A stretch of 64,000 bases of DNA from Terrihalobacillus insolitus (GTDB taxonomy: Bacteria > Bacillota > Bacilli > Bacillales > Amphibacillaceae), in assembly GCF_028416575.1 (NCBI RefSeq), contig NZ_JAMQKB010000007.1, positions 62,001 to 126,000 on the forward strand, in the 5' to 3' direction. A model generated the notes under the pieces. That model was not told where the DNA came from. It searched no databases and saw nothing but the letters and a program-made list of their open reading frames with translations. The translations under genes and the position numbers were made by a program. Of this stretch, positions 15,759-26,784 are shown piece by piece. Every line of letters starts with the position of its first letter. The first letter of the stretch is position 1.

Positions 15759-16019
15759 GTGACAGATGAACGTTTTGATAAATTGTTAACTGTAATGTTA
15801 GAAGTAAAAGATATTGTTGGGAGTTTAGAAAACAGAATTGGAAAAATAGAGAACAGAATTGAAAACTTAGAAAGCAGAATTGAGAACTTAGAAGAAGGTC
15901 AACGTGAAATGAATGGAAAGCTGGACAGGCTTGAGAACAATATTGAACTGCTTGCTCATAAAGTTTGGAATAATGAAAAGGATATTTTTCGTTTGAAAAG
16001 GGTATATGGATTAGAATAA
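15759..16019 (+). CDS. Small coiled-coil protein
   Basis: The 86-residue protein starts at a GTG behind AAAGGGGG. Almost the whole chain is heptad-like, with internal repeats of the form ENRIENLESRIENLEEGQRE, so it should form a parallel coiled coil. No signal peptide or membrane segment is visible. Such proteins are often annotated as hypothetical in Bacillaceae, and the function is unknown. Confidence 0.75.
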   Translation: MTDERFDKLLTVMLEVKDIVGSLENRIGKIENRIENLESRIENLEEGQREMNGKLDRLENNIELLAHKVWNNEKDIFRLKRVYGLE

Positions 16020-16155
16020 TAAACCTCTTAAATTTCACAAATCCATATACCTAGTTTATTCTTCAACTCCACGTTTTACCTCTCATCTTAAGAATATCAA
16101 CCCTACATTAACATTCACATTAATTTTCAAAAAGACAATATCGTTTAGACGTTAT

Positions 16156-16184
16156 TCATCATCGACCACTAAAGGGCATACAGT
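16156..16184 (+). promoter_or_regulatory. Sigma-E-like promoter of prkA
   Basis: TCATCAT (16156-16162), 14 bp, CATACAGT (16177-16184). The -10 equals the mother-cell sigma-E consensus CATACANT. prkA is known to be sigma-E dependent in B. subtilis. The spoVR promoter at 58023 has the same -35 and spacing. Confidence 0.6.
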
Positions 16185-16229
16185 GTATTAATTCCCTTTT
16201 TTCTAATTTCACCACAGGAGGTCGTTCTG

Positions 16230-18125
16230 ATGGATATTTTGCAGAAGGTTCAAGGCTTTCGTCAAGAACAGGAAAAGCTACAATGGGAGGGTACCTTAGC
16301 TGATTATTTGGAACTATTAAAAGAACGTCCTTATTTGGCGCAGTCCGCCCATTCTAGAGTTTATAACATGATTAAACATGGTGGCATTGAAGAAGATGAA
16401 ACAGGAAAGAACTACAAGTTTTTTGACCATGAGCTTTATGGACTGGAAGAGGCGCTAGAAAGGTTAGTTGAGGAATACTTTCACCCAGCTGCTAGAAGAC
16501 TTGATGTTAAAAAGAGAATTTTACTTTTAATGGGTCCTGTCAGCGGTGGGAAATCTACACTTGTAACTTTGCTGAAAAAAGGTCTTGAAAAATACACGTA
16601 CACGGATGAGGGTGCTGTTTATGCTATAAAAGGCTGCCCAATGCATGAAGATCCACTACACTTAATTCCTGAACATTTGCGTACAGACTTTGAAGAGGAT
16701 TTCGGTATCCGAATTGAAGGAAATTTGTCCCCATTAAACCGCATGCGCCTAGAGAAAGAATACGGTGGAAGAATTGAAGATGTTGAAGTGGAGCGGATAT
16801 TTTTTTCCGAGGACAAACGAACAGGGATTGGAACATTTAGTCCTTCCGATCCTAAGTCACAAGATATTGCAGATTTGACAGGTTCGATTGATTTTTCAAC
16901 AATAGCGGAATATGGATCAGAATCAGATCCTCGTGCCTATCGATTCGACGGAGAATTGAACAAGGCGAATCGCGGTATCATGGAATTTCAGGAAATGTTG
17001 AAATGTGATGAAAAGTTTCTATGGCACTTATTGTCGCTCACACAAGAAGGAAATTTCAAAGCTGGTAGATTTGCACTAATATCTGCAGATGAACTCATTA
17101 TTGCTCACACAAACGAAGCGGAATACAAGTCCTTTATTTCCAACAAAAAGAACGAAGCACTACACTCGCGAATGATCGTAATGCCCGTTCCATATAACTT
17201 ACGTATTAGCCAAGAAGAACGAATATATGAAAAAATGATTCGAGAAAGTGATATCAAAGATGTGCATATTGCCCCCCATACTCTAAAAGTTGCCGCAATG
17301 TTCACCATTTTAACCCGTCTCAAGGAATCCAACCGCGCCAACATTAGTTTATTAAAGAAAATGTATTTGTATGATGGTCAGAATGTAGAAGGTTTTAGTG
17401 ACGCTGATTTACAAGAATTGAAAAATGAGTATAGTGATGAAGGAATGAGCGGAATTGATCCCCGTTACGTAATTAACAGAATTTCTTCCACGATCATCAA
17501 AAAGGAAATGACTTCAATTAATGCTCTTGATGTGCTGCGCTCCCTAAAAGATGGGTTAGATAGTCACCCGTCTATTACAAAAGAGGATAAGGAACAATAC
17601 TTGAATTTCATTTCTGTTGCGAGAAAAGAATATGACGAATTAGCTAAAAAAGAAGTTCAGAAAGCATTTGTTTACTCATACGAGGAATCCGCAAAAACAT
17701 TAATGGACAATTATTTAGATAATGTTGAGGCATTCTGTAACAAAACAAAGCTTCACGACCCGTTAACTGGTGATGAAATGCTGCCAGACGAAAAGCTAAT
17801 GCGTTCGATAGAAGAACAAATCGGAATTTCTGAAAATGCGAAAAAAGCTTTTCGCGAAGAAATATTAATTCGCATTTCCGCATATGCCCGTAAAGGAAAG
17901 AAATTTGATTACCAGTCCCATGAACGCCTAAGAGAAGCAATACAAAAAAAACTTTTTGCAGACCTAAAAGACATAGTGAAAATTACGACTTCAACAAAAA
18001 CGCCAGATGAACAACAGTTGAAAAAAATGAATGAAGTAATTGCAACGTTGGTAGACGAATACGGATATACGTCGAGTTCAGCAAACGAATTACTCCGATA
18101 TGTTGGAAGTTTGTTAAATCGATAG
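16230..18125 (+). CDS. prkA: Serine protein kinase PrkA
   Basis: The 631 residues show the PrkA AAA domain in the first part (Walker A GPVSGGKSTLVTLLKK) and the PrkA C-terminal domain. The conserved run GIGTFSPSDPKSQDIADLTG is typical. In Bacillus it acts in sporulation; in enterobacteria (YeaG) it works with YeaH and YcgB in stress. The start follows AGGAGG. Here the YhbH and SpoVR partners are also in the window, but not adjacent. A terminator follows at once. Confidence 0.95.
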   Translation: MDILQKVQGFRQEQEKLQWEGTLADYLELLKERPYLAQSAHSRVYNMIKHGGIEEDETGKNYKFFDHELYGLEEALERLVEEYFHPAARRLDVKKRILLLMGPVSGGKSTLVTLLKKGLEKYTYTDEGAVYAIKGCPMHEDPLHLIPEHLRTDFEEDFGIRIEGNLSPLNRMRLEKEYGGRIEDVEVERIFFSEDKRTGIGTFSPSDPKSQDIADLTGSIDFSTIAEYGSESDPRAYRFDGELNKANRGIMEFQEMLKCDEKFLWHLLSLTQEGNFKAGRFALISADELIIAHTNEAEYKSFISNKKNEALHSRMIVMPVPYNLRISQEERIYEKMIRESDIKDVHIAPHTLKVAAMFTILTRLKESNRANISLLKKMYLYDGQNVEGFSDADLQELKNEYSDEGMSGIDPRYVINRISSTIIKKEMTSINALDVLRSLKDGLDSHPSITKEDKEQYLNFISVARKEYDELAKKEVQKAFVYSYEESAKTLMDNYLDNVEAFCNKTKLHDPLTGDEMLPDEKLMRSIEEQIGISENAKKAFREEILIRISAYARKGKKFDYQSHERLREAIQKKLFADLKDIVKITTSTKTPDEQQLKKMNEVIATLVDEYGYTSSSANELLRYVGSLLNR

Positions 18126-18127
18126 AA

Positions 18128-18158
18128 AAAAGCCTTGGCTTTATTGGCCAAGGCTTTT
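18128..18158 (+). terminator. Terminator of prkA
   Basis: AAAAGCCTTGGC pairs with GCCAAGGCTTTT around a 7-nt loop. Confidence 0.85.
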
Positions 18159-18420
18159 GTATGGATATCGATACCATAAAGATCCCATGGCTTATGATGA
18201 ATGAAAATAGGACTTGAACGGCTAGCTTTCGTATAAAGTAACAGTGATTTTTCAATGAGTTCAAAACGTTTTCAATTTGGAGTAGGTAAATGATTGTTTC
18301 CCTTATCAAAATAGGGTATATTAGTTGATGTAGAAAACGGTCAGTTCTATAATGATCTATAGGTGTTTTAGATTGTAGATGGTCAACTGACAATGTGAAC
18401 TTCTAATGGGGGTATCAGAC

Positions 18421-21291
18421 GTGGCACAGAAAGAATCTAGTGAAAGATTCTGGGGAAATTTTCATGGTCCAAACATGGGTTATATAGAAGAGCAGTATGA
18501 AACGTATAAGGAGGATACCAATGCTGTTGATCCATCATTAAAGGAGATATTCGATCAACACGGTGCTCCAGTATGGCTGAATCAAACAAGAACAGAGGGA
18601 TCTGGACAATCTGATGCACAAAATGCAAATCAAAACGATATGAAAAAACTTACCTCAGCTTTGAAACTTGTTGAGGCTATTCGTCGTTATGGGCATTTAG
18701 AGGCCGATATTTATCCTGTAGGTCGGGATAAGTTCAGAAATTCAAATCTTACAGATGCCAAAACATATGGATTGACGGATAAAGATTTAGAAGCGATCCC
18801 TGCTCCATTAGTTTGGGAGGATCCTCCTAATAAAGTTAAAAATGCACTTGACGTCGTAAATCTTTTAAAGCAAAACTATTCTGGAACAATTTCATTTGAA
18901 TACGATCATGTGAATCATGATGATGAACGGCAATGGCTTCATGAGAAAATTGACTCGGGTTCGTTTGCAGTAAACCTAGACGTGGAGCAAAAGATAAAAT
19001 TATTGTCACGAATTGTGGAAGTAGAGGGGTTTGAGAATTTTTTAGCTAAGACCTTTGTTGGTCAAAAGCGATTTTCGATCGAAGGATTGGAAATGATGAT
19101 TCCAATGTTAGATAAAGCAGTCCAAAACTCCTTTAAAGATAAGACAGAACAAATTTTAATGGGAATGGCTCACCGTGGCCGATTAAGTGTATTGGCGCAT
19201 GTATTAGGTAAGCCTATTGACAAGATTTTTTCGGAATTTCACCCATCTTCGGATAAGGAATTAATTCCATCTCCAGGTTCCAAGAGTATTACGTATGGAT
19301 GGACAGGAGATGTAAAGTATCATTTTGGAGCAAGTGCTAGCTTAGGGGAAAATGAGATTTCCCCCACAACGATTACGCTTGCACATAATCCTTCCCACCT
19401 TGAGTTCGTGAATCCAGTTGTAGAAGGGTTTACAAGAGCCGCTCAAGATGATCGTTCAAATCCTGGTTATCCAGAACAGCATCAGGATAGAGCATTTAGT
19501 ATACTCATTCATGGTGATGCAGCATTTATCGGTGAGGGTATAGTCGCGGAAACGTTAAACTTGAGTGATTTAAATGGCTACCGTACTGGTGGGACCCTTC
19601 ATATAATAGCGAATAACTTAATTGGTTTCACAACAAATCAAGACGAAGGACGATCCACTAGGTATGCAAGTGATTTGGCGAAAGGATTTGAAATTCCAAT
19701 CATTCACGTGAACGCAGATGATCCTGAGGCTTGCATGTCAGCAATGGTTCTAGCCTATGAATATCGTCAAAAGTTTCATAAGGATTTTCTTATCGATCTT
19801 GTAGGTTATCGCAGGTATGGTCACAACGAAATGGATGAGCCGCGTGCTACCCAGCCACATTTGTACAAAGAAATTGATAAACATGATACTGCCGCAACTG
19901 TGTATGCAAAGCGTTTGCAAGCAGAAGGTACTATTGAGGAAGCAGATTTTTCGAATATGAAAAAAGATGTCGAACAAAAACTGCGTGACATCTATAATAC
20001 GATGGTTGAAAATCAAACTGATGAACAGGAACCAGCGCCAGCTCCTAAGGCGTTATTGAACGGTTTAAGTAATATTGAAACAGCTGTTCCACTGGATTCC
20101 TTAAGGGCATTAAATCAAGGCTTATTAAATCGACCAGAAGGCTTTAATGGTTTTAAAAAGCTAGAAAAGATTTTGCAAAAACGTGGTAAAGCGCTCGATG
20201 ATGGCAACAAGGCAGATTGGGCAACTGCAGAAGCATTGGCATTTGCTTCTATTCTTCAAGACGGGATTCCGATACGTTTTACAGGTCAGGATAGCGAACG
20301 CGGTACGTTTGCACATCGTCACATTGTTCTTCATGATGTAGAAACAGGGGAAAAGTATTGCCCGATGCATGGACTGGAACAGGCAAATGCATCGTTTGCA
20401 ATTCATAATAGTCCTTTATCTGAAGCAGGTGTGTTAGGCTTTGAGTATGGATATAGTATTGAAGCACCGAAAGCACTTGTTCTTTGGGAAGCGCAATTTG
20501 GTGACTTCGCCAATTCTGCTCAGGTAATTTTTGATCAATTTATTGCTGCTGGCCGAGCAAAATGGGGCGAAAAATCAAATATGGTGATGCTTCTTCCACA
20601 TGGTTATGAGGGGCAAGGGCCAGAACACTCTAGTGCAAGGCTTGAACGATTTCTTACACTTGCTGCTGAAAACAACTGGATTGTTGCTAATGTTACGTCA
20701 GCTGCTCAATATTTTCACTTATTACGTCGTCAGGCAGCATTGACAGACAGAGAAGAATCACGCCCACTTATTGTCATGACACCAAAAAGTCTACTGCGGA
20801 ATCAACGTGTTGCATCAGACGCAACTGAATTTTCGGAAGGCAAGTTTCAAACCATTAGAACTCAACCGGGTTTACCTAAGACGAGTAAAAAAGCAAAAAG
20901 AATTGTGATCGGTAGCGGAAAAATAATGGTTGATATAGAAGAGGCAATGGATAAATCTGAAGTTACATTTGACTGGCTGAACATTATTCGTTTGGAACAA
21001 ATTTATCCTTTCCCTGAAAAAGAAATTGCAAAAGTGTTAAAAGGATGCCCGAATGTGGAAGAAATTATTTGGGTACAAGAAGAACCTAGAAATATGGGTA
21101 GCTGGAACTTTGTGAAAGAACCACTATACCATTTGGTTGAAGGAACCAATATAGAACTACATTATACTGGTAGACCAGATCGTTCATCACCTGCAGTGGG
21201 AGAACCGATCGTGCATAAAACGGAACAGCAACGTATTGTGAATGAAGTCTTAACGCCGTCTAAAGGAGGAGATTCTCGTGAAGGAAATTAA
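18421..21291 (+). CDS. odhA: 2-oxoglutarate dehydrogenase E1 component
   Basis: This thiamine-diphosphate enzyme decarboxylates 2-oxoglutarate in the TCA cycle. About 956 residues are expected from the GTG at 18421 (behind GGGGGT); an upstream in-frame ATG at 18406 lacks a ribosome site. The N-terminus has [18 protein letters not shown]. The E1 core shows [19 protein letters not shown], the ThDP-binding GDAAFIGEG...NNLIGFTT region and the C-terminal transketolase-like part ([20 protein letters not shown]). It overlaps odhB by 14 nt, the usual coupled pair. Confidence 0.96.
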   Translation: MAQKESSERFWGNFHGPNMGYIEEQYETYKEDTNAVDPSLKEIFDQHGAPVWLNQTRTEGSGQSDAQNANQNDMKKLTSALKLVEAIRRYGHLEADIYPVGRDKFRNSNLTDAKTYGLTDKDLEAIPAPLVWEDPPNKVKNALDVVNLLKQNYSGTISFEYDHVNHDDERQWLHEKIDSGSFAVNLDVEQKIKLLSRIVEVEGFENFLAKTFVGQKRFSIEGLEMMIPMLDKAVQNSFKDKTEQILMGMAHRGRLSVLAHVLGKPIDKIFSEFHPSSDKELIPSPGSKSITYGWTGDVKYHFGASASLGENEISPTTITLAHNPSHLEFVNPVVEGFTRAAQDDRSNPGYPEQHQDRAFSILIHGDAAFIGEGIVAETLNLSDLNGYRTGGTLHIIANNLIGFTTNQDEGRSTRYASDLAKGFEIPIIHVNADDPEACMSAMVLAYEYRQKFHKDFLIDLVGYRRYGHNEMDEPRATQPHLYKEIDKHDTAATVYAKRLQAEGTIEEADFSNMKKDVEQKLRDIYNTMVENQTDEQEPAPAPKALLNGLSNIETAVPLDSLRALNQGLLNRPEGFNGFKKLEKILQKRGKALDDGNKADWATAEALAFASILQDGIPIRFTGQDSERGTFAHRHIVLHDVETGEKYCPMHGLEQANASFAIHNSPLSEAGVLGFEYGYSIEAPKALVLWEAQFGDFANSAQVIFDQFIAAGRAKWGEKSNMVMLLPHGYEGQGPEHSSARLERFLTLAAENNWIVANVTSAAQYFHLLRRQAALTDREESRPLIVMTPKSLLRNQRVASDATEFSEGKFQTIRTQPGLPKTSKKAKRIVIGSGKIMVDIEEAMDKSEVTFDWLNIIRLEQIYPFPEKEIAKVLKGCPNVEEIIWVQEEPRNMGSWNFVKEPLYHLVEGTNIELHYTGRPDRSSPAVGEPIVHKTEQQRIVNEVLTPSKGGDSREGN

Positions 21292-22603
21292 AGTTCCAGA
21301 ATTAGCTGAATCCATTACAGAAGGTACCATTGCTGAATGGTTAGTAAAAAAAGGGGACAAGGTCGAAAAAGGTGATCCTATCCTAGAACTGGAAACAGAC
21401 AAAGTAAACGTTGAGGTAAACTCTGACTATGCAGGGGTAATATCTGAGCTTGTGAAAGAAGAAGGCGATGATGTTGAGGTTGGTGACATTATCGCAAAGG
21501 TTGATGAAAACGGAGAAGCTGGTGGTACTGATGCTAGCTCAACGACAGAAGCTCCAGCAAAGAAGAAGGAAGAATCAACTGCGGAAACTGCGAAACCAGC
21601 TGATTCAAAGCCTGCTGAACCAACTGAACCTAAGGCTGCTGAACCAACTGAACCTAAGGCTGCTGAACAAGTGGACGAAAAACAAGTTGATACGAATGAA
21701 ATAGTCGCGTCTCCTGCTGCTCGTAAACGTGCCCGTGAACTTGGAATTAATTTAAATGAAGTGTATCCTCGTGATCCACTAGGCCGAATTCGCCCAGAGG
21801 ATGTAGAAGCAACAGCTAAGGGTGGAGGCCAACCAAAAACAGAAACACCGAAAAAAGCTGACAAAAAAGAGACTGGTTCCTCGGAAAAATCGGAATTTGA
21901 TAAGCCTGTCGAACGAGTGAAAATGTCTCGTCGCCGTCAAACAATTGCAAATCGTCTTGTCGAAGCACAACATAAGGCAGCGATGCTTACGACGTTTAAC
22001 GAAGTAGACATGACTGCAGTGATGAAGCTTCGCGGGGAGCGCAAGGATAAGTTTGTAGAAAAACATGGCGTTAAGCTTGGTTTTATGTCATTCTTTACAA
22101 AAGCTGTTGTAGCAGCGCTTAAAGAATTCCCGCTAATTAATGCAGAGATTCAAGACAACGAAATTGTGCTGAAAAAGTTCTATGACATCGGTATCGCAGT
22201 ATCAACAGATGATGGACTCGTTGTTCCAGTTGTTCGTGATGCAGACCGATTAGATTTTGCTGGAGTAGAAAGGGAAATAAGCAGTTTAGGTAAAAAAGCA
22301 CGTGACAAAGAATTACAATTGGCAGATCTGCAAGGTGGTTCTTTTACGATTACAAATGGTGGAATCTTTGGCTCATTGTTATCCACACCAATCCTAAACA
22401 CACCACAGGTTGGTATATTGGGTATGCACTCGATCCAAAAACGTCCAGTAGCAATGCCGGATGATTCTATTGAAATTCGTCCGATGATGTATATTGCAAT
22501 GTCCTATGACCACCGAATTGTGGATGGTAAAGAAGCAGTTCAATTCTTAGTACGTATCAAGCAATTGCTTGAAGACCCATATGATTTATTGTTAGAAGGT
22601 TAA
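21278..22603 (+). CDS. odhB: 2-oxoglutarate dehydrogenase E2 (dihydrolipoamide succinyltransferase)
   Basis: The 441-residue acyltransferase starts at a GTG behind AAAGGAGGAG. Domains in order are a lipoyl domain (lysine in [10 protein letters not shown]) at about residues 1-77, an Ala/Glu/Pro/Lys-rich linker with an exact tandem unit AAEPTEPK, a peripheral subunit-binding domain ([18 protein letters not shown]), and the catalytic domain ending with the active-site SYDHRIVDG. It transfers succinyl groups to CoA. E3 is not in this window. Confidence 0.96.
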   Translation: MKEIKVPELAESITEGTIAEWLVKKGDKVEKGDPILELETDKVNVEVNSDYAGVISELVKEEGDDVEVGDIIAKVDENGEAGGTDASSTTEAPAKKKEESTAETAKPADSKPAEPTEPKAAEPTEPKAAEQVDEKQVDTNEIVASPAARKRARELGINLNEVYPRDPLGRIRPEDVEATAKGGGQPKTETPKKADKKETGSSEKSEFDKPVERVKMSRRRQTIANRLVEAQHKAAMLTTFNEVDMTAVMKLRGERKDKFVEKHGVKLGFMSFFTKAVVAALKEFPLINAEIQDNEIVLKKFYDIGIAVSTDDGLVVPVVRDADRLDFAGVEREISSLGKKARDKELQLADLQGGSFTITNGGIFGSLLSTPILNTPQVGILGMHSIQKRPVAMPDDSIEIRPMMYIAMSYDHRIVDGKEAVQFLVRIKQLLEDPYDLLLEG

Positions 22604-22615
22604 TAAAACTGCACC

Positions 22616-22650
22616 AAAAACCCCACTGAAATAGTTTCAGTGGGGTTTTT
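22616..22650 (+). terminator. Terminator of odhAB
   Basis: CCCCACTGAAA/TTTCAGTGGGG with a 3-nt loop, then TTTTT. Confidence 0.9.
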
Positions 22651-22712
22651 CTAGTTGAAATTGGTTCGGGAATTGGATATAGTTGTAAGACGGTGAATGG
22701 GGGGATACATTA

Positions 22713-23996
22713 ATGTTTAAGCAGTTGCATCAAAATATTAGAATAAGAATATATACATCATTTTTAAGTAGAATTATTGGGTCGATGATTTTCCCGTTCA
22801 TGGCAATTTATTTTACAGAGAAAATCAATGCAACAGCAGCAGGCATTCTCTTGTTAATAAATGTAGTTGTCCAATTCCTGGCAGGGATGTATGGCGGATT
22901 TTTAGCAGATTTACTTGGTAGGAAACGGTTAATGGTAGTAGGGGAAACAATGAAACTACTTGCATTTATTGGGATGCTTCTGGTCAACTCCCCGATGTTC
23001 ACCTCTGCAATAGCTACATTTAGTATGATGCTAGTCATAAGTGTTGCTTCAGGATTCATCAACCCTGCGGCCGAGGCGATGTTGATTGATGTAAGCACAA
23101 AAGAAACGAGAGCATTTATGTATTCTGTTAACTATTGGGCAGTAAATATGTCGATGATGCTCGGGTTAATTATTGGGGGATGGTTCTTTAAAACGCATTT
23201 CTTCGAGTTATTAATCGGGTTAGTTTTGATGAGCGTCGTTACATTATGGATGACAGCAGTACTGATCCAAGAAACCTATCAGATCAAACAAAATGTTGAG
23301 AAAAAAGAATATGGAATCATTCCATTACTGAAAAGCTATCAAACGGTTATTACAGATTTACCGTTCGTCTTATTTACATTTGGCGGGATTGCGATATTAT
23401 CCCTTGAGTTTCAGCGCAATAATTTCGTAGCGGTAAGACTTGAGGAAGAAATCATTCCAAGAACCTTTTCTTTCCTAGGAGATCTAAGTATAACAATTGA
23501 TGGCGTTCGATTGTTGAGTTTTCTAACAGTAGAAAATACGTTAATGATTGTTTTATTTACGGCCATTGCTTCAAGGTTAATTAAAGGAAAGTCGGAGCAG
23601 ACGATCATGTATATAGGATTTGTTCTGTTCGGACTTGGCTATGCTGTCCTAGCTTTTTCGAACAATTTTAGTTTCCTATTCCTAGGGGTACTTATTTTTT
23701 CCATCGGTGAACTCATGTATGTTCCGACGAGGCAATCCATTCTAGCGGAGATTGTTGATGATTCAAGACGTGGTGCATACATGGCATTTAATGGGATTGT
23801 TTTTCAAATCGGAAAAATGTTTGGTGCCTTGGGTATTATTGTTGGAGAAGCTATCGGTGGAATGAATATGGCATTTTTGTACGGTATTTTTGTTCTTTTA
23901 GGTATTTTGTTCACTGGAACAGGAATTTATAAAAGAAATCAACATTTACAGGTAGAAGGAAAAAAAGAATTGGAAGGACGGAAGGGTACAGTATAA
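22713..23996 (+). CDS. Major facilitator superfamily transporter
   Basis: This 427-residue protein has about 12 membrane segments. The cytoplasmic loop between segments 2 and 3 has the MFS signature in the form GGFLADLLGRKRLMV. A loop insertion after segment 6 (EEEIIPRTFSFLGDL) is extra-polar. It resembles drug-efflux type MFS proteins, but the substrate is not predictable. It is a single gene with its own terminator. The probable ribosome site is weak (GGGGGAT). Confidence 0.8.
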   Translation: MFKQLHQNIRIRIYTSFLSRIIGSMIFPFMAIYFTEKINATAAGILLLINVVVQFLAGMYGGFLADLLGRKRLMVVGETMKLLAFIGMLLVNSPMFTSAIATFSMMLVISVASGFINPAAEAMLIDVSTKETRAFMYSVNYWAVNMSMMLGLIIGGWFFKTHFFELLIGLVLMSVVTLWMTAVLIQETYQIKQNVEKKEYGIIPLLKSYQTVITDLPFVLFTFGGIAILSLEFQRNNFVAVRLEEEIIPRTFSFLGDLSITIDGVRLLSFLTVENTLMIVLFTAIASRLIKGKSEQTIMYIGFVLFGLGYAVLAFSNNFSFLFLGVLIFSIGELMYVPTRQSILAEIVDDSRRGAYMAFNGIVFQIGKMFGALGIIVGEAIGGMNMAFLYGIFVLLGILFTGTGIYKRNQHLQVEGKKELEGRKGTV

Positions 23997-24094
23997 TTTT
24001 AAAATGGGATTAGCGAATAAAAAACAAGTCTTTATGTTTTGGTTAACCCGAAAACAGAAAAATTTATTCAAATGAATTTTGATGAAGGATAAAG

Positions 24095-24126
24095 AAAGGG
24101 TCAGCGGAGTTTTGCTGCCCTTTTCT
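24095..24126 (+). terminator. Terminator of the MFS gene
   Basis: AAAGGGTCAGC pairs with GCTGCCCTTT (one bulge) and is followed by TCTT. Confidence 0.7.
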
Positions 24127-24170
24127 TAATGAAACCAACCTGTCCAACTAATTGAATCTTTCAAAATGTT

Positions 24171-24199
24171 TAATCAAAGTACATCCCCATGCATAGAAT
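24171..24199 (+). promoter_or_regulatory. Possible sigma-E-like promoter of yhbH
   Basis: CATAGAAT (24192-24199) fits the sigma-E -10 in most positions. The -35 at 14 bp (TAATCAA) is weak. This is less convincing than the sites before prkA and spoVR. Confidence 0.3.
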
Positions 24200-24224
24200 A
24201 GAATAAAAAGCAGGAGGGGATTAT

Positions 24225-25385
24225 GTGACTGATAGAAAGAGTTTTGTGATTTCTGAAGAAGATTGGTCCCTCCATAGAAAAGGGCACGATGATCAAAAGC
24301 GGCATCAAGACAAAGTACAGGACGTTTTAAAGAAAAGGCTACCTGATTTAATTACAGAAGAAAATATCATCATGTCCAGGGGGAAGGATGTAGTAAGAAT
24401 CCCGATCCGATCCCTAGATGAGTACAAAATTCGTTACAGTCAAGATAAAAATAAGCATGTTGGCCAAGGTGACGGTGACAGCCAAGTCGGAGACGTTGTT
24501 GCAAAAGATGGATCCAAACAAAAAGCTCCTGGAAAAGGAGAAGGGGCGGGAGATCAACCAGGTCAAGATTACTATGAAGCAGAAGTTTCTTTTGAGGAAT
24601 TAGAAGAAACTTTTTTTGAACAGTTAGAACTGCCTAATTTAGAGGAAAAAGAAAAAGACAACATTGTTACGACAGATATTGAATTTCGTGATATCAGAAA
24701 AACTGGGTTGACAGGTAACATCGATAAAAAACGCACAATGTTAGAGGCGTTTAAACGAAATGCAATAAAAGGGGAAGCGACATTTAATCCAATCTATCCA
24801 GATGATTTGCGTTACAAAACATGGGACGAAATCGATAAACCTGAATCTAAAGCGGTCGTTTTAGCGATGATGGACACAAGCGGAAGTATGGGTTTATGGG
24901 AAAAATATATGGCACGAAGTTTTTTCTTCTGGATGACACGGTTTTTACGTTCCAAATACGAAACCGTAGACATCGAGTTTATTGCGCACCATACCGAAGC
25001 AAAAGTAGTGGATGAAGAATCCTTTTTCTCAAAAGGAGAAAGTGGAGGCACCATTTGCTCATCGGCATATCGAATGGCTTTAGAATTAATTGATAAAAAA
25101 TATTCTCCTGAACGTTATAATATTTATCCTTTTCATTTTTCTGACGGAGATAACCTAACATCCGATAACAATCGCTGCTCTACACTGATTAATGAATTGC
25201 TTGAGTTTTCAAGTATGTTCGGCTACGGAGAGGTGAACCAATACAACCGTCACTCTACTTTAATGCAAGTGTTTCGGAAAATTGAGCATGATCGGTTGAA
25301 TTATTTTGTTTTACGAAAAAAAGCGGATGTCTTTTATGCAATGAGACATTTTTTTAACAATAAAAATGAAGAGACTTTTGTCTAA
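24225..25385 (+). CDS. yhbH: Sporulation protein YhbH (DUF444)
   Basis: The 386-residue protein starts at a GTG behind AGGAGGGG. The N-terminal part is charged. From about residue 215 a von Willebrand A-like fold shows the MIDAS-type motif [20 protein letters not shown] and a later [13 protein letters not shown]. Orthologues (YhbH; YeaH in E. coli) are tied genetically to PrkA/YeaG and SpoVR/YcgB. In B. subtilis yhbH directly follows prkA; here odhAB and an MFS gene lie between them. Confidence 0.93.
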   Translation: MTDRKSFVISEEDWSLHRKGHDDQKRHQDKVQDVLKKRLPDLITEENIIMSRGKDVVRIPIRSLDEYKIRYSQDKNKHVGQGDGDSQVGDVVAKDGSKQKAPGKGEGAGDQPGQDYYEAEVSFEELEETFFEQLELPNLEEKEKDNIVTTDIEFRDIRKTGLTGNIDKKRTMLEAFKRNAIKGEATFNPIYPDDLRYKTWDEIDKPESKAVVLAMMDTSGSMGLWEKYMARSFFFWMTRFLRSKYETVDIEFIAHHTEAKVVDEESFFSKGESGGTICSSAYRMALELIDKKYSPERYNIYPFHFSDGDNLTSDNNRCSTLINELLEFSSMFGYGEVNQYNRHSTLMQVFRKIEHDRLNYFVLRKKADVFYAMRHFFNNKNEETFV

Positions 25386-25393
25386 AGTTAAAG

Positions 25394-25433
25394 GTGTCCT
25401 AAGTTAATTTAAGTTACTTGGGACATTTTTTTA
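25394..25433 (+). terminator. Terminator of yhbH
   Basis: TGTCCTAAGT pairs with ACTTGGGACA and is followed by TTTTTTT. Confidence 0.75.
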
Positions 25434-25452
25434 GTGTTTGACATAAAATAAA

Positions 25453-25476
25453 GCAGACCCTTGAAAGAGGGTCTGC
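25453..25476 (-). terminator. Terminator of the coat protein genes
   Basis: GCAGACCC/GGGTCTGC with an 8-nt loop. On the minus strand TTTATTTTATG follows. Confidence 0.8.
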
Positions 25477-25534
25477 TCGGAATGACTAATTCCTGGTTAA
25501 GTGTTCGTCTTTTTAACGTTGCGGTCTCTAGATC

Positions 25535-25930
25535 TTACAGGATATCTAATTGTCCGACAAGTGCAATTAGAATTTGTAACAGAACCTGGATGGAGGCTGC
25601 AACATCCGTGTCTGTCGTAGTTACAGTAACATTTTCCGAACCATCTACTACAACTAATTGTCTATTAGACTGGTCAACTTGTGAGTATGCTAACAATTCT
25701 TCCGTAACTTGTTTGGCTCGGGAGCTGTCAGCAATAGAAATGTTGACAACAATTGCAATGGCAACCTGTAGTGCTGCTTGTAACGATACAGCAACTTGCG
25801 TATCTGTCGTATTTACCTCCACTTCATTTGAGTTCAAGACATAAATTGCCTCTCTTGAATTTTGATCAATAGTAGAAATTTGGTTTGATAATTGATTAAC
25901 AGTTTTTGAGTTATTCTGATGAGAAACCAT
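25535..25930 (-). CDS. Spore coat protein, CotX/CotV domain
   Basis: 131 residues are expected from the ATG at 25930 behind GAAGGAGG. Two copies of the coat X motif are visible: EVEVNTTDTQVAVSLQAALQ and NVTVTTTDTDVAASIQVLLQ, each followed by a hydrophobic stretch and a short D-I end. In B. subtilis CotX/CotV proteins belong to the insoluble outer coat/crust. The order cotW-like then cotX-like, on one strand and 22 bp apart, mirrors the cotVWXYZ cluster. A longer in-frame upstream start overlaps the previous gene and is unlikely. Confidence 0.85.
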   Translation of the reverse strand: MVSHQNNSKTVNQLSNQISTIDQNSREAIYVLNSNEVEVNTTDTQVAVSLQAALQVAIAIVVNISIADSSRAKQVTEELLAYSQVDQSNRQLVVVDGSENVTVTTTDTDVAASIQVLLQILIALVGQLDIL

Positions 25931-25952
25931 TTTATCTTCCTCCTTCAAAATA

Positions 25953-26243
25953 TTATTGATTCGCATTCTTATTTGTTTTTTGTTGAAGCTTTTGAAGCAA
26001 ATCTTGTGGTGCAGATGACACCCCGTTGTTGTTTTGGTTTTGTGGATCAGCAAGAAAAGCTTCAGATTGCTTCCTTAAATCATTAACAGCGTCTTTAATT
26101 TGACTTTTTTCAGTGTTAGATAATTCTCTTAGTTTGTTATTTTCCCTTGAAATATTATATTTGTTAAATAAATTTGAAACGTGCATGGAAATTAAGCTAT
26201 TTGAGATTTTGTTTAAGCTTTCCTTTAAATCTCCTTCTGCCAA
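25953..26243 (-). CDS. cotW: Spore coat protein CotW-like
   Basis: The 96-residue protein starts at a TTG behind AAAGGAGGGG. The pattern VSNLFNKYNISRENNKLREL and SNTEKSQIKDAVNDLRKQSE is similar, from memory, to B. subtilis CotW (a helical, charged protein of about 105 residues that stabilises CotX). The tail is N/Q/K-rich. It is the first gene of a two-gene coat operon. Recognition rests on pattern and context and should be confirmed by alignment. Confidence 0.65.
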   Translation of the reverse strand: MAEGDLKESLNKISNSLISMHVSNLFNKYNISRENNKLRELSNTEKSQIKDAVNDLRKQSEAFLADPQNQNNNGVSSAPQDLLQKLQQKTNKNANQ

Positions 26244-26559
26244 CGTGTCCCCTCCTTTCTGTTATTTAGCTACAATACTATGTATAGTCATTTTTCAACA
26301 TTTAGTGAGGGTTGTTGTCCACGCTTTTAAAAATGGATTATTTTACGAGGTTGTTTGTACAGACTGTATGTGGACATGCTGTTGATCCAACTTAAATGAT
26401 TGAATCAACAGCGTGAGGTGAAGAATTCCAGTTAACATTGAAGAAAGGGGCGCTTTTCATAAATAAGAAGCTTTCTTGTTAAGCAAATGGATTTAAATGA
26501 ACATTGAAATAACAATGATAAAAATGTGTACAAACGTTGATTTCGTGGTATAATTAACA
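26244..26559. other. Intergenic stretch without recognised gene
   Basis: This AT-rich stretch lies upstream of cotW and the toxin-antitoxin locus. It holds TATAAT at 26549-26554, the probable antitoxin RNA promoter. I see no ORF with a ribosome site. Confidence 0.5.
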
Positions 26560-26706
26560 TAGAAAGATGATAAGTGCATACAATAATAAAGATCGCCCAT
26601 GCTGATACATGGAACGGTCGTAATAGACCGAACCCCGTCAAGAGGGGTGGGTAGCTCGAGAAATAATCCTCACTTACCTGCTAAAGTGCATGAGGGATTA
26701 TTTTTT
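26560..26706 (+). ncRNA. Candidate antisense antitoxin RNA, locus 1
   Basis: TATAAT at 26549-26554 precedes the element. Three hairpins follow: GATCGCCCATG/CATGGAACGGTC, ACCCC/GGGGT, and the terminator TAATCCTCA/TGAGGGATTA with TTTTTTA. The same series occurs at 59672-59808. The terminator covers the 3' end of the toxin gene on the other strand, as in the B. subtilis txpA/ratA arrangement. The boundaries are estimates. Confidence 0.7.
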
Positions 26707-26784
26707 ATGGTTTTTATCAGAAACGATAAACGCTACTAACATCCCGAAGGATATCATGAGCGTTAGCGCACTAACAATGTCCAT
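26698..26784 (-). CDS. Type I toxin, holin-like toxin family, locus 1
   Basis: 28 residues: M-D-I-V-S then ALTLMISFGMLVAFIVSDKN and a basic end HKK. The pattern (short acidic start, one membrane segment with LTLMI-FG-L, then SDKN plus lysines) is that of the putative holin-like toxin (Hol_Tox/TxpA-like) family. The ATG follows GGGAGGGAGG. The leader and the 3' end of the mRNA are complementary (CATGAGGG/CCCTCATG), which could hold the message in an inactive fold. Confidence 0.8.
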   Translation of the reverse strand: MDIVSALTLMISFGMLVAFIVSDKNHKK